Shown one piece after another: positions 46,031 through 56,311 of a stretch of DNA of 64,000 nucleotides; positions within the stretch are counted from its first letter, which is position 1; each line of letters opens with the position of its first letter. Under the pieces are notes generated by a model. It saw only the letters and a list, made by a program, of their open reading frames with translations. It was not told the origin of the DNA and did not search any database. The stretch comes from an uncultured Bacteroidales bacterium (GTDB lineage: Bacteria; Bacteroidota; Bacteroidia; Bacteroidales; F082): contig CAJOHD010000002.1 in the NCBI GenBank assembly GCA_905234275.1, positions 62,001 to 126,000 on the forward strand, written 5' to 3'. The position numbers were made by a program, and so were the translations under genes.

Positions 46031-46052
46031 ATGATTGATTAACCGCTTTAAC

Positions 46053-48497
46053 ATGAATAAGTTTTTTTCGAACAACAAAAAAGTTCTTTGGATTGCACTT
46101 TGCATCGTCGCTTTTGCAATTATCACGCTCGTTTATTTTTCGCCGGTGTTGCAAGGCAAACGTCTGAAACAGCACGATATCGAGATGTATAAAGGCATGT
46201 CGCAGGAAATCGTTGATTTCAAAGCGAAGACAGGCGAGCAGAGCCTTTGGACCAACTCGATGTTCGGTGGAATGCCGGCATGGAATATCGGTGTGCCGCA
46301 AAACAGCAATCTTTTTGTTTATGTCAATAAATTATTGAGACTGCGTTTGCCGTCATCCTTGGGCGCTGTCTTTATCAGCATGTTGGGCTTTTTCATTCTG
46401 CTTTTAGTGCTTGACTGTAGTGTTTGGATAAGTTTTATCGGAGCGCTCGCGTATGGTTTTACGTCGTATCTGTTTATTGTGATAGGGGCTGGGCATAACT
46501 CCAAAGCTATCGCAATGGCGTATATGGCACCCGTTATTGCTGGTATCTTGTTGACTTACAAAGGGAAATATCTATGGGGAGCGGTTCTGACAGCTATCGC
46601 TCTGGCGCTTGAAATCGCGGCAGGTCACCTGCAAATTACGTATTACTTACTCCTGATTGTTATTTGTATCGTGATTGGCGAGCTTGTTGAGACAGTGAAG
46701 ACGAAGACATACACTCATTTTCTAAAGGCGAGCGGGATTCTTGTCGCTGTTACGATAATCGCTATATTGACTTGTACGACAACGCTTTACGCGAATTATG
46801 AGTTCGGAAAAGAGACGATGCGAGGCAAACCTGTGCTGTCGAAAAGCGTTGATAATCAGACAAAAGGACTTGACAAAGATTATATCACGCAGTGGAGCTA
46901 TGGAATAGGCGAGACCTGGAGTCTGATGATTCCTAACGTCAAAGGCGGCGCGTCGGCTTATATCGGCAACGACAATCCAGCTTTGGAAAAATGTGACCCG
47001 CGTTTCCGCTCGACGATAGCGCAGCAGAACGCCTATTGGGGCGACCAGCCAATCACCAGCGGACCGGTTTATGTGGGCGCAATCGTCTGTTTCCTCTTTG
47101 TTTTGGGACTTTTCGTGGTGAAAGGAAAATACAAATGGGTACTTCTTGCCGCGACGGTGTTGTCGATATTGCTCAGCTGGGGTAAGAATTTCATGGGCTT
47201 CACAGATTTCTTCATTGACTATTTCCCAGGTTACAACAAATTCCGTGCCGTCTCGATGACGCTGGTGATTGCTGAAGTCTGCATGCCACTGCTGGCATTC
47301 CTGGCCTTGGCAGAAATCTTCAAAAACCCTGATGAGCTTAAGCAAAACAAGAAATATCTGTATATCTCATTGGGAATAACAGGCGGACTTTGCATCTTGT
47401 TTTATGCGATGCCTCAGACGTTTTTCAGTTTCCTGAGCGCTGACGAAGCTATCCAGTTTAAGCAGCTGCAAGCAGGTCAGGATGGTGCTATTTACACAAC
47501 TTTTGCCAACGAGCTTGAAAAGGTGCGCGTTGACATTTTCCGTGCTGACGCGATCCGCAGTTTCTTGTATATTTACATCGCAGCGATTATTATCTTGTTG
47601 ACTATCAGCGATAAAATGAATAAGAAATACATGTTCCCAATTCTGGCACTGCTGGTTTTGGTGGATATGTATACCGTCGACAGACGTTATCTTAACAACA
47701 GCAACTTCATTGACAAGCGTAAGGCTGACAAACCTTTCGTGATGAGCGAAGTCGACAAGCAGATTTTGCAGGACAAAGACCTTGATTATCGTGTGATTAA
47801 CCTCACTGTGAGCACTTTCAACGATGCGAGCACATCATATTTCCACAAGTCGGTGGGCGGTTATCACGGTGCGAAACTTCGCCGCTATCAGGATATCATC
47901 GACCGTTATCTGAGCAAACGTGATCTGAACTATTTCAAGGTTCTTAACATGTTGAATACCAAGTACATAATTTATCCGAAGGACAATCAAAAGATAGCTT
48001 CCAAAAACTATGACACTTTCGGAAACGCCTGGATTGCCTCGGATATCGAGTGGGTTAACACGCCAAATGAGGAAATTGATGCCATCGCCAACACTGACGT
48101 AAAAAACGTAGCTATTATCAATAATGAGTTCAGACAAGTTGTCGGTGATTTCAAAGCATCTCCTGCCGAAGGTACAATACAACTTGTTGATTATCAGCCA
48201 AATCAGTTGAAATACAGTTTCGATTCATCGAAAGATGAGCTGGTCGTTTTCTCTGAAATCTGGACCAGCAAGGGCTGGACAATGTGGATTGACGGTGTTG
48301 AGAGTCCGCTGTTCCGTGCAGATTACATTTTGCGTTCGGCAATCATTCCTGCGGGTCAACATGAGATCGTAATGCGTTATGAACCAAGTATTTGGCGCAT
48401 TGGAAATACCATCCAGCTGATTACCTCATTGCTGATTTTGATAGGTTTTGTGGCAGCTTGCTATTACACTTTCAAAAAACGTGATGTTACGTTATGA
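46053..48497 (+). CDS. YfhO-family integral membrane protein
   Basis: The start at MNKFFSNNKKVLWIAL gives 814 residues; the TTG six codons upstream is less likely. About a dozen membrane helices are followed by a ~250-residue soluble C-terminal part (YRVINLTVSTFNDASTSYFHKSVGGYHGAKLRRYQD) and a last helix. YfhO proteins are GT-C-like polytopic proteins linked to glycosylation of teichoic acids in Bacillus. In Bacteroidota they accompany surface glycan genes. The stop overlaps the start of the next glycosyltransferase gene (ATGA), which supports a shared task. Confidence 0.85.
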   Translation: MNKFFSNNKKVLWIALCIVAFAIITLVYFSPVLQGKRLKQHDIEMYKGMSQEIVDFKAKTGEQSLWTNSMFGGMPAWNIGVPQNSNLFVYVNKLLRLRLPSSLGAVFISMLGFFILLLVLDCSVWISFIGALAYGFTSYLFIVIGAGHNSKAIAMAYMAPVIAGILLTYKGKYLWGAVLTAIALALEIAAGHLQITYYLLLIVICIVIGELVETVKTKTYTHFLKASGILVAVTIIAILTCTTTLYANYEFGKETMRGKPVLSKSVDNQTKGLDKDYITQWSYGIGETWSLMIPNVKGGASAYIGNDNPALEKCDPRFRSTIAQQNAYWGDQPITSGPVYVGAIVCFLFVLGLFVVKGKYKWVLLAATVLSILLSWGKNFMGFTDFFIDYFPGYNKFRAVSMTLVIAEVCMPLLAFLALAEIFKNPDELKQNKKYLYISLGITGGLCILFYAMPQTFFSFLSADEAIQFKQLQAGQDGAIYTTFANELEKVRVDIFRADAIRSFLYIYIAAIIILLTISDKMNKKYMFPILALLVLVDMYTVDRRYLNNSNFIDKRKADKPFVMSEVDKQILQDKDLDYRVINLTVSTFNDASTSYFHKSVGGYHGAKLRRYQDIIDRYLSKRDLNYFKVLNMLNTKYIIYPKDNQKIASKNYDTFGNAWIASDIEWVNTPNEEIDAIANTDVKNVAIINNEFRQVVGDFKASPAEGTIQLVDYQPNQLKYSFDSSKDELVVFSEIWTSKGWTMWIDGVESPLFRADYILRSAIIPAGQHEIVMRYEPSIWRIGNTIQLITSLLILIGFVAACYYTFKKRDVTL

Positions 48498-49831
48498 AAC
48501 GTGTTCTGATAATCACATATTATTGGCCGCCATCGGGAGGTTCGGGTGTTCAGCGTTGGCTGAAGATGTCGAAATATCTGCCTGAAAACGGCTGGCAGTC
48601 AGTGATTTACACCGCTGAAGACGCAGAATATCCTGTTGAAGACTCATCGTTGGAGCAGGATGTGGCATCTGAGGCGGAGGTTATCAGACGACCGATTGTG
48701 GAGCCATACACGTTTTATAAGAGATTCCTCGGGATGAAGAAAGGGGAGAAGGTGAAGGCAGGTTTCATCAACGAAGGCGCGAAGAAAAGCGGCTGGAAAG
48801 AGAGCCTAAGTGTTTGGCTACGAGGCAATTTGTTTATTCCGGATGCTCGTTGCTGGTGGATAAAACCTTCGGTGCGTTATCTTTCAAAATATCTCAAGGA
48901 ACATCCGGTCGATGCGATGATTTCGACGGGTCCGCCGCATTCCATGCATCTGATTGCCAAGGCTTTGCATAAGAAATTTAACATTCCGTGGGTTGCCGAT
49001 TTCCGTGACCCGTGGACTGACATAGATTTTTACAAAGACCTGAAGCTGACACGTTGTGCCGACAGGAAACATCATCGTCTTGAACATCAGGTTCTTACAG
49101 AGGCGACGAAGGTCGTTACCGTGGGTTGGGATTGCGCAAAAGGATTGGAATCACACGGTGCAAAAGATGTTACCGTGATTACCAATGGTTTTGACGAAAC
49201 ATTTGTAGAGACGCACGGCCGTGCGTCTCTACAGGAACACCAACGAGAACACGAAACGTTACCGTTCACAATGTCGCATATCGGGATTGTGGGCGCGAAC
49301 CGTAACCCGGAAACGTTTTGGTCGGCAGTCGCCGACCTCGTAGAGACGTTTCCTGAAACGTCTCTAAAACCGTCAATAAAAATTCGTTTGATTGGTCAAG
49401 TGGACAATTCCGTTATCGAATCAATCAAACGTAATAATATCGAAAAATACATCGAGATAATTCCGTATATTCCACATAATCAAGTGGTTGCAGAACAGCA
49501 GAAATCTGATGTGTTGCTATTGTTTGTCAACAATACGCCTAACGCTAAGGGCATTTTAACGGGAAAAATCTTCGAATATATGGCTTCCGGTCGTCCGATT
49601 TTGTGCATCGGACCTGAAGATGGCGATTCAGCACGCATCTTAAATGAAACACAAACCGGCATCACGGTAGATTTCAACGATAAGGAAAGAATGAAATATG
49701 TAATCCTTGATCTGATGAAAAAACATCAAGAAAATCAATTGGTTACAAAGAATAGTGCTGCTATTGAACAGTATTCGAGACGAAATCTGACCAAGAAATA
49801 TGCTGAACTTTTAAATGGATTAATACAATAA
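48494..49831 (+). CDS. Family 4-type glycosyltransferase with two palindromic inserts
   Basis: This 445-residue GT-B glycosyltransferase begins RVLIITYYWPPSGGSGVQRWLKMSKYLPE. Later it has STGPPHSMHLIAKAL, VADFRDPWTD, and the donor-binding C-terminal half (GILTGKIFEYMASGRPILCIGPEDGD). Two family A palindromes are translated within it. One is at residues ~238-247 (VETHGRASLQ, bases 49205-49232) and the other at ~283-292 (VETFPETSLK, bases 49340-49367). They flank the first strand of the C-terminal Rossmann domain (FTMSHIGIVGANRNPETFW), so both sit in loop positions. The sugar donor is unknown. Confidence 0.85.
   Translation: MKRVLIITYYWPPSGGSGVQRWLKMSKYLPENGWQSVIYTAEDAEYPVEDSSLEQDVASEAEVIRRPIVEPYTFYKRFLGMKKGEKVKAGFINEGAKKSGWKESLSVWLRGNLFIPDARCWWIKPSVRYLSKYLKEHPVDAMISTGPPHSMHLIAKALHKKFNIPWVADFRDPWTDIDFYKDLKLTRCADRKHHRLEHQVLTEATKVVTVGWDCAKGLESHGAKDVTVITNGFDETFVETHGRASLQEHQREHETLPFTMSHIGIVGANRNPETFWSAVADLVETFPETSLKPSIKIRLIGQVDNSVIESIKRNNIEKYIEIIPYIPHNQVVAEQQKSDVLLLFVNNTPNAKGILTGKIFEYMASGRPILCIGPEDGDSARILNETQTGITVDFNDKERMKYVILDLMKKHQENQLVTKNSAAIEQYSRRNLTKKYAELLNGLIQ
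49205..49232. repeat. Family A 28-bp palindrome inside the glycosyltransferase gene (first copy)
   Basis: It is a perfect 14+14 palindrome with the same 28 bases as the copy at 25403. It is read in phase 0 as V-E-T-H-G-R-A-S-L. Confidence 0.92.
49340..49367. repeat. Family A 28-bp palindrome inside the glycosyltransferase gene (second copy)
   Basis: Arms TAGAGACGTTTC and GAAACGTCTCTA (12 bp, perfect) enclose CT. The outermost G has lost its partner (C to A). It is read in phase 0 as V-E-T-F-P-E-T-S-L, the same phase as the first copy 135 bases upstream. Confidence 0.88.
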
Positions 49832-49833
49832 TA

Positions 49834-50460
49834 ATGGATAAAAACTATTGGAAAAATATTTATTCTAAACAGTCTGAAGGGGAGCAACCTTCGTTGTTTG
49901 CACGATATATTGTTGATAATTACGCTATTGAAAACAAAGACCTGATTGAACTTGGTTGCGGCAATGGCCGTGACGCCATTTTCTTTGCCAATGCTAACGC
50001 CAATGTCACTGCAGTTGACCAGTGCGACAATATCATAGAATTGCTGGATCATCGCTTCCAAAAAGTAGGGAATCTGAAGTTCAAATGTTTGGATTTCACC
50101 TGTATGGACGATGTCACAAAATATGATGTCGTTTATTCGCGTTTTACGCTTCATTCCATTTCGAAAAGTCAGGAGGATGGCGTTTTGTCATGGGCTTATC
50201 GCAATTTGAATGTTGGAGGTCGCCTTTGCATTGAGGTTAGAGGACAGAAAAATGAGATTTATAAGGAGGGAGAGCCTGTAGATGGTGAGCCAGATGCTTT
50301 CATCCTCAATGGTCATTATCGTAGGTTTTTGAAATTTGAATATTTGTGTAATACATTGAAAACCATTGGATTCCATATTGATTTTGCCGATGAGCGTAAA
50401 GGTTTTGCCCCTTATAACGGCACTGATGAAACGTATATAAGAGTTATTGCATCAAAATAA
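49834..50460 (+). CDS. Class I SAM-dependent methyltransferase
   Basis: This 208-residue protein has the SAM-binding motif DLIELGCGNGRDAIFFA near residue 40, an acidic loop (AVDQCDN), and the motif-IV-like DVVYSRFTLHSI. The length and the RDA after the GxGxG loop resemble thiopurine/tellurite-type small methyltransferases. Placed between glycosyltransferase and LicD genes, it probably modifies a surface sugar or its phosphate group. Confidence 0.8.
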   Translation: MDKNYWKNIYSKQSEGEQPSLFARYIVDNYAIENKDLIELGCGNGRDAIFFANANANVTAVDQCDNIIELLDHRFQKVGNLKFKCLDFTCMDDVTKYDVVYSRFTLHSISKSQEDGVLSWAYRNLNVGGRLCIEVRGQKNEIYKEGEPVDGEPDAFILNGHYRRFLKFEYLCNTLKTIGFHIDFADERKGFAPYNGTDETYIRVIASK

Positions 50461-50465
50461 TAGCA

Positions 50466-51263
50466 ATGGAAGATTTTTCAAAATATAACGGAGAAGGTAC
50501 GCTGTTGAGACAGATGCAACTGCGTTTGCTTGATATTGTTGTTGAAATTGACAAGGTTTGCCGCAAACACGACATCAAATATTGGATTGATTTCGGCTCG
50601 TTGTTGGGCGCTGTGCGACACCAGGGATTTATTCCTTGGGATGATGACCTCGACATAGCAATGCCTGCCGAAGATTTCGAGAGATTTAAAGAGATAGCGC
50701 CAAAAGAACTGCCCGAAAACCTATTCCTGCAAACGCCGGAGTCGGACCCCGATTTCCTGATGCCGATATTGAAAGTGCGCGACAATAACTCAATGTTTAT
50801 CACTCGTCATGAGGATTTTACAAAAGATTATAATAAAGGTCTTTATATAGACATCTTTATCGTGACCGATTATCCCGATGTCAACCCGAAACTGAGGAAG
50901 TTTTTACTGAAATGGATATCAAAAGTCAACTGGTTTTTCGGAGTAAAACACAATATCACATTGAAAAATCATCTTGCAACAATTGCTTTCCCGATTATAA
51001 AGTGGTCGTGTCTGGCTGTTTGGAAAGTTTTATGCCTCAAGCCTAAGACAAAGCTTGGCTACGATGTAAATCGTTATTGCCCATACGGTTGCGTTTATTC
51101 TAAAGACTGGGTTTATCCGCTTTCGGAAGTCACTTTTGAGGGCCATAAGTTTTTGGCGCCAAATCAACCTGACAAATATCTTGAGGCGATATATCCGAAT
51201 TTCATGCAGATTCCGCCTGAGGAAAAGCGAGTGACACATATCATCCACGTTGAAATGCATTAG
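50466..51263 (+). CDS. LicD-family phosphotransferase
   Basis: This 265-residue protein has the LicD nucleotidyltransferase-like core YWIDFGSLLGAVRHQGFIPWDDDLDIAM at about residues 40-67, with the metal-binding DDD, and a downstream GLYIDIFIVTDYP. LicD proteins transfer phosphocholine or other phospho-groups from CDP-activated donors to surface glycans. In this cluster it would decorate LPS or capsule sugar. It starts six bases after the methyltransferase stop. Confidence 0.87.
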   Translation: MEDFSKYNGEGTLLRQMQLRLLDIVVEIDKVCRKHDIKYWIDFGSLLGAVRHQGFIPWDDDLDIAMPAEDFERFKEIAPKELPENLFLQTPESDPDFLMPILKVRDNNSMFITRHEDFTKDYNKGLYIDIFIVTDYPDVNPKLRKFLLKWISKVNWFFGVKHNITLKNHLATIAFPIIKWSCLAVWKVLCLKPKTKLGYDVNRYCPYGCVYSKDWVYPLSEVTFEGHKFLAPNQPDKYLEAIYPNFMQIPPEEKRVTHIIHVEMH

Positions 51264-51266
51264 TTT

Positions 51267-52391
51267 ATGAAAGTTGCCGTCATTTCCAGAGGAAAGCCAA
51301 ATCTGCAGTATCCGCTGAATGGGATTTTTGAGTTCGACCAGGCGAAGGCTTTGGCAAAAATTGGAATTGACGTGGCTTTTATCGCGATCGACTTCAGGGC
51401 GAGGTCGTTCAAAAGGAAATATGGCTTATTCAAATATGAATGCGACGGCGTTCATGTCTTTGAGCTTTCGCTGCCAATCAACGTGTATCGTCGTGCTTTG
51501 CCGATATTGCAACGACTTCTGCTGATTCCGTTTCGCGCCATGCTGAAATCGTTCGGCAAGCCGGATGTCGTCCATGCTCATTTTTATAGTATCGCAGCCA
51601 TCGCCACCATAATAAAGAAAAAATACGGTATTCCGCTCGTTGTCACTGAACACAGCAGCAAAATCAACAAACCTGCAAGTGAGATCAGTGATTTGGACAA
51701 AAAATTAGCTTCAAAAGCTTATAACCAATGCGATAGCTTGATTTGTGTCTCTAAAGCGTTAGCAGACAATGTGTTACAAAATTTCAACCGCGATAGCGTT
51801 GTGATACCCGATATGGTTGACGATCAAGTTTACAGCTATGGTGGGAAAAACAAAAATTTGTCGCCGTTTGTTTATGTCTCAGTCGGTAATCTTGTGACAA
51901 TCAAGGCGTTTGATATACTGATTGAGGCTTTCGCAAAGGTAAATGACGATGCCAAATTGTATATTATCGGTGATGGTCCGGAAAAAACGAAATTAGAAAA
52001 CCAAATCAAAAAGCTTGGTCTGGAAGGGAAGGTGAAGTTGTTTGGTCAGCTTGACAGATTGAAAATCAACGAAATATACCAACAAAGTCATGTTTTTGTG
52101 TTGCCGTCGCGGAGTGAGACTTTCGGTGTCAGCTACGTCGAGGCGATGTATGCTGGATTGCCAGTGATTGCTACTCGTTGCGGAGGCCCGGAGTCATTTG
52201 TTGACGACAGCAACGGCATGCTTGTCAATATAAATGATGTCGAAGCGTTGGCGGATGCGATGCGTTCGATGCGAGATAATTATTCTGCATACGACCCGAT
52301 AACGATTTCCGAAGAAAGCAAAAAACGATTTTCTCCCGAAGTCATCGCCGAGAAAATCGTTGAAATCTATAACCAAATCAAGGTTTTATAA
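51267..52391 (+). CDS. Glycosyltransferase family 4
   Basis: This GT-B enzyme of 374 residues has an N-terminal acceptor half (GIFEFDQAKALAKIGIDVAF; DVVHAHFYSIAAIATIIKKKYGIPLVVTEHSS). The C-terminal donor half shows VGNLVTIKAFDILIEAF, LYIIGDGPEKTKLE and the E-x7-E motif (ETFGVSYVEAMYAGLPVIATRCGGPESF). It probably adds one sugar in the same surface glycan as its neighbours. It starts three bases after licD. The 3' end overlaps the atpG 3' end by six bases. Confidence 0.9.
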   Translation: MKVAVISRGKPNLQYPLNGIFEFDQAKALAKIGIDVAFIAIDFRARSFKRKYGLFKYECDGVHVFELSLPINVYRRALPILQRLLLIPFRAMLKSFGKPDVVHAHFYSIAAIATIIKKKYGIPLVVTEHSSKINKPASEISDLDKKLASKAYNQCDSLICVSKALADNVLQNFNRDSVVIPDMVDDQVYSYGGKNKNLSPFVYVSVGNLVTIKAFDILIEAFAKVNDDAKLYIIGDGPEKTKLENQIKKLGLEGKVKLFGQLDRLKINEIYQQSHVFVLPSRSETFGVSYVEAMYAGLPVIATRCGGPESFVDDSNGMLVNINDVEALADAMRSMRDNYSAYDPITISEESKKRFSPEVIAEKIVEIYNQIKVL

Positions 52392-53282
52392 CGCGTTGGC
52401 ACCGCCCACAATCTCAATGATCTCGTTCGTGATTGCTCCCTGACGGGCTTTGTTGTACGACAAATTCAGGTCTTTCAGCAACTCGGTGGCATTGTCGGTG
52501 GCTTTTGTCATCGAAACCATTCGCGCGCCGTGTTCCGAGGTGAAGCTGTCGAGTAAGATCTTATAGACTTGAAGTTTTAATGAGTTAGGTATCAACGAGT
52601 TAAGAATCTCCTCTTTCGAAGGCTGGAAGATATATTCGACATCCTCGACAGGATTTTTCGTTTCCTCGACTTTCTCCTCACTGACGATTGGCAGGAACTG
52701 TTCTTTTGTCAGAATCTGAGTGCCAGCATTCTTGAACTGGTTGTAAATGAATATGATACGATCGTATTTCTCCTCAACGAAGTCATTCATCAGCCTTTCG
52801 GCAAACGGAAGTGTGGTTTCGTAGGAGAGGTTGTCGAGCAAGTCGTTTTCGTTGCCTGCGATATGAATTCTCTTAAATTTCAGCGTTTCCTCGATCTTCT
52901 TGCTGATGCAGAGGATGTCAACGTTGCCTTTTTCGTTTTGGACTTTGAAGTCTTCATGTAAAACTCTCAAAGTCTCGCGTAACACGTTGACGTTAAACAC
53001 TCCGCACAATCCTTTGTTCGATGCCACCGGGATGAGCAGAATCTTCTCATCTTCCAGATTTTCCTTGTGGATCTTGGCGAAGGCACCTTCCGATGAGGTC
53101 TGAAGCGATGACGAAAGATGTTGCATTATCTCCTGAAGCTTGGAAGCGTACGGACGCAGCGCCACAATAGTCGATTGTGACTTGCGGAGCTTCGATGCCG
53201 ACACCATCTTCATCGCCGAGGTGATCTGCATCGTCGAGTTTACCGAGTTGATTCGTGTCCTGACTTCCTTGAGATTTGCCAT
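52386..53282 (-). CDS. atpG: ATP synthase F1 gamma subunit
   Basis: This 298-residue subunit has the N-terminal helix MANLKEVRTRINSVNSTMQITSAMKMVSASKLRK and the C-terminal helix with MVSMTKATDNATELLKDLNLSYNKARQGAITNEIIEIVGGANAL; together they form the rotor shaft. The middle is a Rossmann-like domain. It is the last gene of the atpBEFHAG operon; beta and epsilon are not in the window. Confidence 0.95.
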   Translation of the reverse strand: MANLKEVRTRINSVNSTMQITSAMKMVSASKLRKSQSTIVALRPYASKLQEIMQHLSSSLQTSSEGAFAKIHKENLEDEKILLIPVASNKGLCGVFNVNVLRETLRVLHEDFKVQNEKGNVDILCISKKIEETLKFKRIHIAGNENDLLDNLSYETTLPFAERLMNDFVEEKYDRIIFIYNQFKNAGTQILTKEQFLPIVSEEKVEETKNPVEDVEYIFQPSKEEILNSLIPNSLKLQVYKILLDSFTSEHGARMVSMTKATDNATELLKDLNLSYNKARQGAITNEIIEIVGGANAL

Positions 53283-53287
53283 AACTA

Positions 53288-54877
<1,590 letters not shown>

Positions 54878-54890
54878 ATCTCATTTAATA

Positions 54891-55448
54891 TTAATATCCT
54901 TTAACGTAAAGATTATCAGTAAACAGAGCCTCCAGATTCCTCAACTTGGTGTAAACGCTTGCATCATATTGATAATCAAGGTAGTTGATGACGAATCCGC
55001 CGATGATTTTTTTGTCTATCTTATTGATAATCTTGATGTCACCTTTTATTTTATGTTTGACGAAACGGAGCAGATGCTGCTGTCTCTGTTCGTCGATTTT
55101 CACCACCGTCGTAATTGTCACTACGGCGATGTTTTTGTATTCGTTGTACAACTCACGATAGATGACGATGATATCGGGAAGTATCTCCGGATGGTTCTTC
55201 TCGAGTATCAAGTCAATGAATTTCAATGTGTTGTCGGAAATCTGACCTTGAAAAACTTTCTTTATTATGTTTTCCTTTTTCGATTTCGGTACGAACGGTT
55301 GAGATAGTATGTTACGCAGCTCGCGATGCTCGTTGAGCGTCGCGGTCATCAGCTCGAGGTCGGCATAACCCTCGTCCACCATCTTGTTTTCGATGGAGTA
55401 TTCGAGAAATGCCTTGGCATAGCGGCGTATCAGTAAAACATTTTTCAT
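54891..55448 (-). CDS. atpH: ATP synthase F1 delta subunit
   Basis: This 185-residue subunit has an N-terminal helical domain (VLLIRRYAKAFLEYSIE) and the OSCP/delta C-terminal signature DKKIIGGFVINYLDYQYDASVYTKLRNL. It ties F1 to the peripheral stalk. It follows atpF with a six-base gap. Confidence 0.92.
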   Translation of the reverse strand: MKNVLLIRRYAKAFLEYSIENKMVDEGYADLELMTATLNEHRELRNILSQPFVPKSKKENIIKKVFQGQISDNTLKFIDLILEKNHPEILPDIIVIYRELYNEYKNIAVVTITTVVKIDEQRQQHLLRFVKHKIKGDIKIINKIDKKIIGGFVINYLDYQYDASVYTKLRNLEALFTDNLYVKGY

Positions 55449-55454
55449 ACTATC

Positions 55455-55949
55455 TTATTGTTGCTCAGTCTCTTTGATGATTTTGTCGATATATTCCATC
55501 TGTGCCTCGTCTTTCGATAGCTCTCTTTCGAGAATCTTCTCTGCGACTTTTATCGAGATGTTGGCGATTTCGTTCTTGATGTCTGTCATCGCCGCCTTGC
55601 GTTCGTTTTCGATAGTCTCTTTTGCTGATTCCACCAGACGGTTGGTCTCTGCTTTAGCCTTCTCTTTTGCCTCTTCGATGATTTTGTCGCGTGAGATACG
55701 AGCTTCGTTGAGCATCTCTTCACGCTCTTCGCGTGCTTGTTTGAGAAGCTCCTCGTTCTTCGCCTGAAGATTCTTCATCTCCTCGTGGGTGCGCTCAGCT
55801 TGTTCAAGAGCCTCGCTGATCTTCTGTTCACGATTTTTCAAGGCTTTGCCGATGACTGGAAAGGCGAACTTCGCGATAAAGAAGAAGACGATGCCGAATG
55901 CCAGCGTCATCCAAAATATATACCCAAAATCAGGACTTATTAATTCCAT
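55455..55949 (-). CDS. atpF: ATP synthase F0 b subunit
   Basis: The start is taken at MELISPDFGYIFWMTLAFGIVFFFIAKFAFP (164 residues); the longer frame runs into the hairpin upstream and is rejected. There is one membrane helix and then a long charged coiled coil (KIIEEAKEKAKAETNRLVESAKETIENERKAA region). It forms the peripheral stalk as a dimer. Confidence 0.94.
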   Translation of the reverse strand: MELISPDFGYIFWMTLAFGIVFFFIAKFAFPVIGKALKNREQKISEALEQAERTHEEMKNLQAKNEELLKQAREEREEMLNEARISRDKIIEEAKEKAKAETNRLVESAKETIENERKAAMTDIKNEIANISIKVAEKILERELSKDEAQMEYIDKIIKETEQQ

Positions 55950-55975
55950 AATTGTTAATGTTTCGATTTTTAATT

Positions 55976-56012
55976 GGTTTGTGATTGCAACCAACCGTTG
56001 CAATCACAAACC
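55976..56012 (-). promoter_or_regulatory. Strong intercistronic hairpin between atpE and atpF
   Basis: A perfect 16-bp inverted repeat (GGTTTGTGATTGCAAC / GTTGCAATCACAAACC, plus strand) has a five-base loop. It lies seven bases after the atpE stop and 26 bases before the atpF start. It is not followed by a T-run on the minus strand, so a stabilising or processing hairpin is more likely than a terminator. Confidence 0.75.
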
Positions 56013-56019
56013 TAGTTTC

Positions 56020-56289
56020 TCAACCAACTGCGACGAGCAAGCAGACGACCACTGCGAAAAGTGACACACCTTCCACGAAAGCTGCTGCCAAAATCATGCT
56101 TGTCTGGATGTTACCAGCTGCTTCAGGCTGGCGAGCCATTGATTCCAATGCGCTGCTGCCGATTTTGCTGATACCCATTGCCGCACCGATAGTTGCGATA
56201 CCTGCTGCGAGAGCTGCGCCCAACTTGGCCAATGGTGCCAGGTCTGTTGCTGCTCTTGCCACTTCTTGTAACATAACTAATAATGACAT
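56020..56289 (-). CDS. atpE: ATP synthase F0 c subunit
   Basis: This 89-residue hairpin of two membrane helices has the loop ESMARQPE and the ion-carrying Glu in AAAFVEGVSLFAVVV. No Ser/Thr follows the Glu, and no Gln is present in helix 1 at the sodium-ligand position, so a proton-driven rotor is more likely than a sodium-driven one. It forms the c-ring and must be made in excess over the other subunits; the hairpin just downstream may serve this. Confidence 0.95.
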   Translation of the reverse strand: MSLLVMLQEVARAATDLAPLAKLGAALAAGIATIGAAMGISKIGSSALESMARQPEAAGNIQTSMILAAAFVEGVSLFAVVVCLLVAVG

Positions 56290-56311
56290 AATTTTAAATA
56301 TTTAAAATCGT

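Noticed and set aside
45900..46052. TTG start of YfhO at 46035
   Set aside because: The ATG at 46053 gives the normal positively charged start before the first membrane helix.
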